Assembly: GCA_000708835.1 (NCBI GenBank)
Contig: DF237053.1
Coordinates: 62,001 to 126,000, forward strand
Reading direction: 5' to 3'
DNA length: 64,000 bases
From: Klebsormidium nitens
Lineage: Eukaryota > Streptophyta > Klebsormidiophyceae > Klebsormidiales > Klebsormidiaceae
Shown: positions 56,170-64,000 of the stretch, in pieces
Layout: each line of letters begins with the position of its first letter
Numbering within the stretch: the stretch's first letter is position 1
The notes under the pieces: generated by a model
Told to the model about the DNA's origin: nothing
Seen by the model: only the letters and a program-made list of their open reading frames with translations
The model's database searches: none
Program-made: the position numbers and the translations under genes

Positions 56170-59100
56170 ATGGAGCCTTGCATTGTGCAAAACAGCCAGG
56201 CCATGCAGGGCAATGAAGGTGAGCAGCACTGGAAGATTGCTACATAGGTTGTGCATGAAGTGCAAATGGCTGCATCGAACACCATCGCTTGCAGCAAATG
56301 TTGAAACTTTCATCATAAGACAGCTGGACCACTAGGGGCCAGAAGCCATGCCTCGAAGTGTAGTCCACCTTTCAACTCATTACACTTGGTGGGATAAGTC
56401 ACAGCTTGTCAAAATTTTCCAATCTCCACAATTCATGTAGAAACAACACCTGAAGTGATAGGTAGTTCTGTCACACTCCTGATGTAAAGCCAAAACATCA
56501 GAGAATTGTGCATTCCTGTACTAACGAAACAAGCTGGTAGCAGCCAAGATAACTCGCAGCTATACTGTATAAGAATCTCTCATCAGAAAGAGGTTTTTGC
56601 ACGTTGAACCTTCCAACAGTATTGAACCTCTTCGAGTTGGTTTAGCAGTATGATGACAAAAACAAGGATGCATGTTCCTGTCTTCTCGCAGCTGATGAGC
56701 AGAAACAACAACAGGGGCAACCGCTCCCCTCAGTCTGTGTGGCGCCTGTCAACCAGGCCACTTCTCCAACCACCTTCCCAACCACCAAGGAAGGGGCAGT
56801 CTCAGCAGTGCCTGCAAATAGCAAGCGCTCTGAACCCCAGGCCATGGTGGTCAGTCAGCCTGGACAGGGGAAAGGGCCTGTGAAGGCAAAGGCCACAAGA
56901 AAGAGACAGAGAAAAACCTTGGTAAGACAATTAGGCAGAATGATAATGTCTCTTATGACCAGGGTTGACTGTACTTGGAGTGGCTGACTCACAGTTCAAA
57001 CCCCAAGTAATTGAATTGACTTTTGGATAAGCTGCAGATGCTGTAAAGGTCGTGGCAATTGAGGAAGAGTGGTATGACCTGACAGCCTTTGGTGGGATCA
57101 AAAATGCGGCACACTCAATTTTGGATTTAGTTAGATTCAGCTTGTCGTTGGATACATGGAGAATGAAGAGTCTCACAGTATACAGCAACTGAATGATTTT
57201 TGAACCAGTCAACCTGACTTTGTTATTTTGCAACAGCATATGGCTCTTCACACTTGTTGCCTTCGTTGCTCAGGCACTCCCGGCCCTCAAGCCAGCTCCT
57301 CTGATGCCTCTGTGGATACAACGCCCCCTCCAACCCGGTTGGATCTCAGCTTTTGACCCTGCTACTCGCCTCGCATACTACTTTCACCCCTCCACTGGAA
57401 GGAGCCAGTGGGAGCCCCCCCTTCAGCCTCAGCAGCCTTTGCCTCCCCCCTGGATCGAAGCTGTTGATCCTTCCCGTGGCCTTCCATACTACTACAACCC
57501 TGCAACTGGAGCAAGCCAATGGGAGTGTCCGGTCGCTCTCTATCCACCGTTAGGGGGGCTGGCTCTGCCCTGGGCCGGGGTGCCAAGCGCTGCTAGTCCG
57601 GTGGTTGCACCAACAGTGCCGACTAGCACATTACCAGGTTAGTCCTCAACTTTCTGCTTCTTGTGGTTGGTATCAGGCAGCTTCTTCGAATGCTGAGACT
57701 TCAACTTGTAGCTGACGCTGAGAAGACTTAGCATTCGTGCAATGTAGTGAGAATCCTCATCACTGTGAAAGTTTGCCTTGCTGTGCAAAATGCCGCGCTA
57801 CATGAGTAACCACTGTTTGAGCAATGTCAGCGCATCCTTGAAGCATGCAATATGGTGCTTCAAGATGTTTTCCTTTTTGCCTATGACTTTCTAGCTGTGG
57901 AACATTGGATCGGCCATGTTTGAATTCAACATGTTTGTCCAAGCTCTGGTCTTCGACGTGGAGATGCCACTCCTCAATCAGCCACTGATTTTTCTTTGAG
58001 TACGCATCTTAAGAGTTTCAAAATTTTCACATCTTACGAGTTTGAGTTCGACGAAGTGCCAACAATTGTATGACGGAACGGAGAAAAAATGGGATTGTGC
58101 AGTTGCCAAAGTATTACAACGGTGTAATCACCAAATGCTCCCTTCCTTTCTGCAGCTCGTTTGCACCAGAACGGCGTGCTTGGACAGACCGCAACTGAGC
58201 TTCCCATCGGCCCAACCGCATCAATGGTCCCGGCACTCCCAGCCGGTGCATCTAAGCCATCTTCGACTCCCACAATTGCTGCCACCTCAGCAGCAAAGCC
58301 ATCTTCGACTCCCACAACCGCTGCCACGTCAGCAGCAAAGCCCGCATCCCCGCAGCCAGCACCGCTGAGCGCCTCTGCAGACATCAAATCAGATAACAAG
58401 ACGTCCTGCGCTGAAGTTGCTGCGGTGCCGGCAGTGAAGCTCGCAAGCACGGAGACCGTTCTTAATTCTGAAGCTGGGGGTCAGGTCGAAAAGACTGCAA
58501 AGGCACCTGGGGCAACCGCACAACCCAAAGCTGCGAAGAAAACGACGAAGAAGGCAAAGAAAGCGGGAGAACAGTCGCTGGTCAGGAGCGTGGCCAATCT
58601 GCCGCTGCCGTGCGTCGAGTGCGGGTGCTTGGGACCTGTCACGAGCGAGGGTGTCTGCTTCAAATGCTCCACGTAAGCGTTTGGTTCTTACTGAATATCG
58701 GTCCATCTTTCGGCCAGCTTGCTTCTGAGGACCGGTCGACTTTAGACGCTGTAAATAAAAGAACAAGATCTGGCACTCCTCTCAAGGAACCGGATCTCCA
58801 GCTCTAAAACTGAGTAAAGCTTCTGCACGTTTCTGTCGCCTGTGAAATAGACTAACGACTATGATGAAACGCTTTTGTTGAGACACAACTCAAACCTCGA
58901 TGATGGCTCAATTCTATGTCTGATTGGAAACCCAGTCCCTTTCACCATGCAGCCTGATCGAAAAGCTTGGTTCCGTTCAGACGCACGGGAAGCAAATCAA
59001 TCCTTTCATAAGATTCCTTCACTCCCCTTCGAGTCTCTAGCCCTGAGAGGAAGATCTTTAATGAGGCACAAACCTTTTTCTCGTCTACTTTGAGCTTTGT

Positions 59101-60388
59101 GGAAAGTACTCTTATTTCACCCGAGCAATATCTCGTTGCATAATTGATCGAATCACAGACAGATGTGAACGCAGAGAAAGCGTTAGCAACGGCGAGCTTC
59201 CCACGCACTGGTGTTTGGAGTTGAACCCTGACGTTATCCCGTTGCAGAAATCCGAGTAACTCAACGCCCGCTGTCGCCGTGACTAGCCCTGCAGCACAGA
59301 CCCCCCCTCAAAACGCCCCGTCGCAACCTCCGGCCAAGCGCGCGAAGAAGTCGACGCAGAAGCGCGCGAAGCCCCCGCTGTACACCCCTCCCCCGCCGCG
59401 GGCGTCCGAAACGGACTCCGACGACACGCCTTCGGACGTCCATCTTCCGGAGGAGCTCCTGGAAATGGTGGTAAAGCTGGTAGCCGCTGCGAAGCCCCGG
59501 ACGGAGTCAGAACGCGAGGACTGCTGGTCATATACGGGGTACTTTGCGCGGCACGACCGGGACTTTGAATTGCGCGTCGACGAGCGGCTGACGGTGCGCG
59601 ACCTGGCGAACCTGAGCGCGGTTTCCAAGGACTGGAAGCGCGGCGTGGAGGCCGTGGGGTGGGCCACGTTGCGGGCCGGGATCACGGACACGTGTGACTT
59701 CGTCCGCAGCGCTGACGAGAGCGCGGTCGACATGCTGAAGGAGATGCAAAAGGAGGGCGCGACGATCGTGGCAACTAGAGCGGCGGCCGAGTACAAGGTG
59801 AAGCCGAAGGAACTGGCCGCGCAGGTGAAGCAGTACAAGGTGAAGCGGAACCCGCACCGGCGGTCGGGCAAGATGCGCATCTATTACGTGAAGGACGTCC
59901 TGAAGGTGAGTAGTATCGCTTTCAGGTTGTCTCTCCTTGTTGACAATCAGAAGGCGCTCAAAATCCTGTAGTATGGTTCGCTCGTTCAGTATCGTCAGGA
60001 TGCACTGTTAAGGGTGAGATACAGCCAGGTTGGGAAACGTCAGTGCCCGAGGGACAGGTGGGGTTAGGTTAGGGGTTGGGTTAGGGTGGGTACCGCTGCG
60101 GAGAGTGCAGGTTTGTCTCAAGAGACTAAGTTTAGGGCGTCCTCCCGGTTCCCATCGTGTACCTCTCCCTGACTGGCTCACTCTGAAATCGGAATCCATC
60201 TGAAGGTGGCGCTCGCGAAGCATGGCGGCGCGTGCGGCCTGCGCCAGAAGATCGGAAAGTGCGAGGCGGCGGCGCGCAAGCGGGCGGCGAGCTGTGCCGG
60301 CAAGCCGGGCAGGATGCGGGGTCACAAGAGGCGGCCATGGCCGTCGTGGGACTGCGACGACGATGATTACTTCAGCTGGGACCTTTAG
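56170..60388 (+). CDS. WW / zinc-ribbon / F-box / XPA-C-like multidomain protein
   Basis: Exons: 56170-56218, 56692-56921, 57274-57637, 58156-58672, 59248-59905 and 60206-60388 (TAG 60386-60388). Phases close and give 666 residues. Domains in order: a Gln-rich then Lys-rich start; two WW domains (Trp116-Trp139 and Trp153-Trp176, each with YYF/YYY and xQWExP), which bind Pro-rich peptides; a 14-residue tandem repeat; a Cys4 zinc ribbon (Cys367, 370, 382, 385); a Pro/Lys-rich stretch; an F-box-like segment (LPEELLEMVVKLV ... LTVRDLANLSAVSKDWKRG) with an insert; and an XPA C-domain-like segment (EYKVKPKELA ... RNPHRRSGKMRIYYVKDV) with the NPH and M-x-[IL]-Y positions of that fold. The end is basic, then acidic (DCDDDDYFSW). 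It is probably nuclear; partners are unknown. I do not recognise the whole protein. The start ATG follows an in-frame stop and joins exon 2 in phase. Confidence 0.8.
58254..58337 (+). repeat. 42-bp coding tandem repeat, two copies
   Basis: Two copies (58254-58295, 58296-58337) encode KPSSTPTIAATSAA and KPSSTPTTAATSAA, with two base changes, followed by a partial third unit (KPASP). It forms part of the disordered linker of the WW-domain protein. Confidence 0.95.
60061..60092. repeat. Degenerate telomere-like G-rich stretch
   Basis: GGGTTAGGTTAGGGG then TTGGGTTAGGGTGGG within the last intron of the WW-domain gene resembles TTAGGG/TTTAGGG repeats but is short and irregular. Confidence 0.5.
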
Positions 60389-61327
60389 CTTGCCGGGTTA
60401 GGTCTGAACGGAGCACAGGAGAAGAGTTTTAATGGTTTGATGCGAAGCGGTTCGTTGATATTAAAAGAAATAGGTCACGGCTCGGCTTCTGTGCGAGTGT
60501 ATAAATGCACCTCAGATGTAGCTCCTATGAGACCACCTTCAGACGACGATTTGGCAGATTGTGTCCATGTGCAGTAAGTACATCTGGAAGCGCTAGCTGG
60601 TCTTGGCTCGTGGTAAACAATTGTAAGTTCTAAATGATATTGACTGTAGGTATTAAGTAAGTATCTGTGTTCAAACGTTGGTTCTTCATGCTGAAGACCA
60701 CGTAATGAGGCAATTTGGAATAGGGGAAACCCCTAATAATATATTGAAAATCTGCGCAGGTGTTAATTGCCTTGACAGCTGTGCTCCGAGTCGCAAGCAA
60801 ATAATATTTTCTAGAAGCTGCAGATTGGAAACACGGTATAAAACCTTTAGAGCTAGCATATTGCGCATGCAAACTGCTGCAGTCGGCCTTCACAATCATT
60901 GAATCGAATGTGTATGTGTCGATCATGGTTTTTTGGCCGGCAAGTTGCATACCTACATGATGGGTGTACAGAGAATCATGTGCATGCCAGTTGCGATCAT
61001 GCATGTGATTGAATGAGTCCACTGCTATCGAGCTAACTGAAATCTGTTGTAAGTAAATCCCGCGCATGACCTAAGCACCCGGCGCTTGACGCGCCGCCGC
61101 CCAGAGCACACGCCCATGGATTTAGTAGCTAGGGTCACTACATCGCCTGCGTCCGGCCCCATGCCGGAAATGCAATTCCCAATACGGATCTTTCGTCTAT
61201 CCAGCACTGGGCGCATCTCCCAGCTTTTATCGGTGCACCAAGTGAGCTGGCACCGCATGCCGGACGGTCGAGTTGTATCTCAAGCTTGCCACCTTCCTTT
61301 CCAATTGGATGCTGCTGCAACCTTTTC
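60389..61327. other. Tail-to-tail spacer, CATGC-rich
   Basis: This lies between the WW-domain stop and the BTB stop. Positions 60660-61270 carry GCGCATGCAAAC, GTGCATGCCAG, GATCATGCATGTG and CCGCATGCCGG. No gene is supported. Confidence 0.6.
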
Positions 61328-63545
61328 TCATGCTTGAGATAGGACCGTCACTACAACTCTCAGTGCTACTTTGCCCGACGCATCCACATATTCGCCCCGT
61401 CCGACTTGCTCCCACGACTTCGCAAAAACGTCTCCACGGCCCCCCTCTAAGTTCGTCGGCCCAAGCGAATGCTTTTCGGACCGCTGCAATGCCCACTTCC
61501 CGTCGGCGACTTTTTTCACCCAGGTTTGCATTTGCACCTCTTTCGAGAACTTCGTGAGCCTCGCCACGTCAGTCTGAGCAATCGACAAGAAAACCCCAAC
61601 GGTCGACTTCTTCGAAGAACTCGACGCTCCCTGACTCTGCTTTCTCACCAGAACGTGCCACGTTGCACCATTCCGCTCGACCGCCGGCGACCATTGGTCG
61701 CTACTTTGCGCGTCAAGGGTCGCCTCGAAGCGGAGCACAAACGTGTTGGGTTTCCGCGCCTGAAACCGGCTGTCTTCATTCAGCTCCTTGGGAGATCGAG
61801 ACGACGCTGCGAAGGCTAGCCCTTCCGTGACGTTCCGCTGCGCGAGCGGAAAGGCCATCTCCGGAATGTCGATGACGTGTTCTTGGACAAACTCCCCGGA
61901 CATGCGCGCGAAGCGGATACGCGCGCACAGCTCGCGCATGGCGGCTTGTCGTTCCTCCATCACCTCAAAATTTCCCCTGACCCATGCCAGGGTCTGCGTG
62001 AACACCTCTTCTTCGGATTTCGCTTCCAGGTCGCTTCTTCCCAGCAAGTACGAAACGCCCTCCAAGCTCAGTAACTTGAACACGGGATCGTCCCAGAGCG
62101 TTACCTCCTTGAACCGCTGGAAAAGTGTGTCGCACGCTTGTGCTTTCAGGCTCTTGACGGCGACGTATTGGAGATAAGGCGCGGGCAATTGGAACGCCGT
62201 GTGCTGTAGCCACTCCAAGTCGTCAAGCAGATTCGCCCAGACTTTGCTGACGGCAGCGACCATTCCGGCGACCCCGTACTTGTCGGCGACGGTTAACAAG
62301 GCCACGAGCTCCTCGCAACGGTCGCCGCGATCTAGGCACGGCGTGGAAAAGGTTCCCGTGTAGACGAAGTAGAGCATCTCTAAGACGGCTCGTTCCTCTG
62401 CACCAACGAAAACGTTTACGTGTTTCCTCGAGCTATCTTTGACGGAAAAAGACCGTCCGCAGCAGATTCTGCTTCTCGTGGGGTCTTGCCCATGAACGGA
62501 CGGTGAGAATGCAAGCGGTAGCGATGTGAAAGGGAGATTAAACAACCGGGGTGGCTTCCAGATTTCGAGCGAAAGATATGATCTGTTTTCAAAAATCTGT
62601 GCTCGCCATGATCGAAAATTTCAAGTGACCGTCGAATCACGCTACAAGAGCTGGAACATTTCGTTCGAACATTTCTGGCGCAGAAGATGCGCGAACGGTC
62701 AGCTCTTAAAGGCTCCCAAACCGTATCTAAAACGTACGTGCGCTGCTGAAAGATTGGAATCGTCTGAGTTGCATCAACACTTTCCTTAGGCTCACCATTC
62801 AAGTTGTTTGTCGCGGCTGTCTTACCTTGCTCGCTGTCTACGTTGACGATCACAGGGCGGTCTTTGTCGGTTTCAGCCATGCCATTGGAGAGCATGTTTT
62901 GAAAGACAAGACTTTTCGCCGCAACGATCGCGCTGTTGACAGGGACCTTCTTACGAACCACCGCTTGATCTGCACACAGAAGAAATGGTTTGCCAGAGGG
63001 ACTTAATGGGGAAGGCTCTTGTCGTATCGACCATTCGCCGCTTGCGTTTAGAAACTTCTCTGACGTGCAAGAATATCTCAAAGTCTTCTCGAGGAGAAGA
63101 AGGAAGATTCATAGTCTGACTTGATATCCTGTTGCAAAGTGCGGTCTGATTTTTGAGCGACCCCAGACAAGATGTCGGCTTGATTTTTATTGGAAGCATT
63201 GCATCGGGGTAATGAAACGCTGATTTGAACAGCCTTCTCTTGCAGGCAAACCCAGAATAGTCTCCGGATCTTCGGCTCGCTAATTACTGCCTTGAGATCC
63301 AGGATCATAATCTGCATCTATGGCTCAGAATCAAAGAACCTCGACTTGACACCGACAAGACTCGTTTGCCCTGCATTTTCAGTTCCAACTCCAACCATCC
63401 AATCATCATTGATCTTCAACCGTTCTTCACTTAGTGGAGATGCACTCGCGAAAGCACCGATCTGACTTTTCGTAGATGATCACCTCCATCTTGAACTGGT
63501 TCCGGCCCTTGCAGCCAAATGATGCGGTCGCTGAACGAGGGATTG
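61328..63545 (-). CDS. POB1-like BTB-BACK protein, 5' end unresolved
   Basis: Likely substrate adaptor for a CUL3 ubiquitin ligase. Minus-strand exons: 63545-63484, 62969-62826 and 62436-61328 (stop 61330-61328). Phases close. The first visible exon (NPSFSDRIIWLQGP) matches the FSDR block that opens the BTB region of plant POB1/LRB proteins. The second gives the BTB core (VNSAIVAAKSLVFQNMLSNG). The third gives the BTB end (AVLEMLYFVYTG), a BACK domain (WLQHTAFQLPAPYLQYVAVK, VFTQTLAWVRGNFEVMEERQ) and a C-terminal beta-rich domain ending RVVVTVLSQA, comparable to the end of POB1. The acceptor of the last exon is CAAAG, weaker than the usual CAG. Earlier exons must lie in 63546-64000 or beyond the window. 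Start codon not located. Confidence 0.85.
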
Positions 63546-64000
63546 CTGCAACAGAGAACAGCCAATTCGATGGGGGATAAGGAGCTCTATTTCTAATGTA
63601 TTTGTTCAAAGGCCGTTTTCATCTTTCAAGCTCTGCTAAATGAGCTTGAGCGACTTTGTGTTCACTTTCGAATCTGTAGTGTGTGAGCTTTTCCTGAGAC
63701 ACCCGTCACAAACTCTTGTGCAACATCTGTCAAATCCACCCATTTCAAGCGCTCCAGATCAAGCGACGATTGACGTATCTGCTTGTTTTTTGATTAAATT
63801 TACCAGTTTTCTGCGCTCGCCACTGCAGTGCTGGCAACGTGTTGTTTGATACCTCTCTTCATGTTCATAACATCTCCGCGTTCCCCTATGACACAACTGC
63901 AGGACTGATGGCTGGAAGGTTATGCTAATATCACAGCAAAACTAGGGATCGGAACAGACTTCCCTGGGACTCCGCTGAGACATAACTTTTCTTCCTACAA
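63546..64000. other. Right edge, probable 5' intron or exons of the BTB-BACK gene
   Basis: The visible first BTB exon needs two bases from an upstream exon, so the gene continues to the right. No convincing further exon was found in these 455 bases. Confidence 0.4.

Noticed and set aside
60061-60092. Interstitial telomere repeat
   Set aside because: It is too short and irregular to claim a telomere relic. Listed only as a G-rich stretch.

Overview
The window is nuclear DNA of a green-lineage eukaryote, most likely a streptophyte (charophyte-grade) alga or a bryophyte. Every recognised gene is split by spliceosomal GT-AG introns. Several products are plant- or plastid-specific: a plastid ClpS1 adaptor, a PAB-type CF1 assembly factor and an ATI-type ATG8-interacting protein. 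A Klebsormidium-like alga would fit the gene density and short introns, but this is inference. I see no rRNA, tRNA, CRISPR, intact transposon or bacterial-style operon.

Layout, left to right: tyrosine/tryptophan permease-like gene (+, 5' end outside the window); ribosomal protein eL22 (-); PAB-like chloroplast ATP-synthase assembly factor (+); ClpS1 (-); DNA polymerase kappa (+); an unresolved stretch at about 27.6-35.0 kb; a possible small membrane protein (-); an F-box protein with a FBXO2/FBXO6-like sugar-binding (FBA) domain (+); an ATI-like selective-autophagy protein (-); proteasome subunit beta type-2 (+); an SGTA-like co-chaperone (-); a multidomain WW/zinc-ribbon/F-box/XPA-C-like protein (+); and a POB1-like BTB-BACK protein (-, 5' end unresolved). 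Exon chains were built by following reading phase across GT-AG boundaries, and the phase closes at every junction I list except in the middle of the FBA F-box gene.

Neighbouring recognised genes alternate strand without exception outside the unresolved gap, giving head-to-head promoters (0.6-1.4 kb) and tail-to-tail spacers. The tail-to-tail spacers share a CATGC/TGCAT-rich texture that is scarce in the promoter spacers. Protein quality control is a loose theme (ClpS1, ATI, proteasome, SGTA and three potential ubiquitin-ligase adaptors), but nothing shows that the genes form one pathway.

The most unusual signal is structural. At least nine introns carry a decayed copy of the edge of the neighbouring exon, usually including its splice site, inside the adjacent intron. 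Other signals of interest are an excess of the palindrome TGACGTCA, a polymerase kappa tail carrying two different ubiquitin-binding zinc fingers, and the domain combination of the WW/XPA-like gene.
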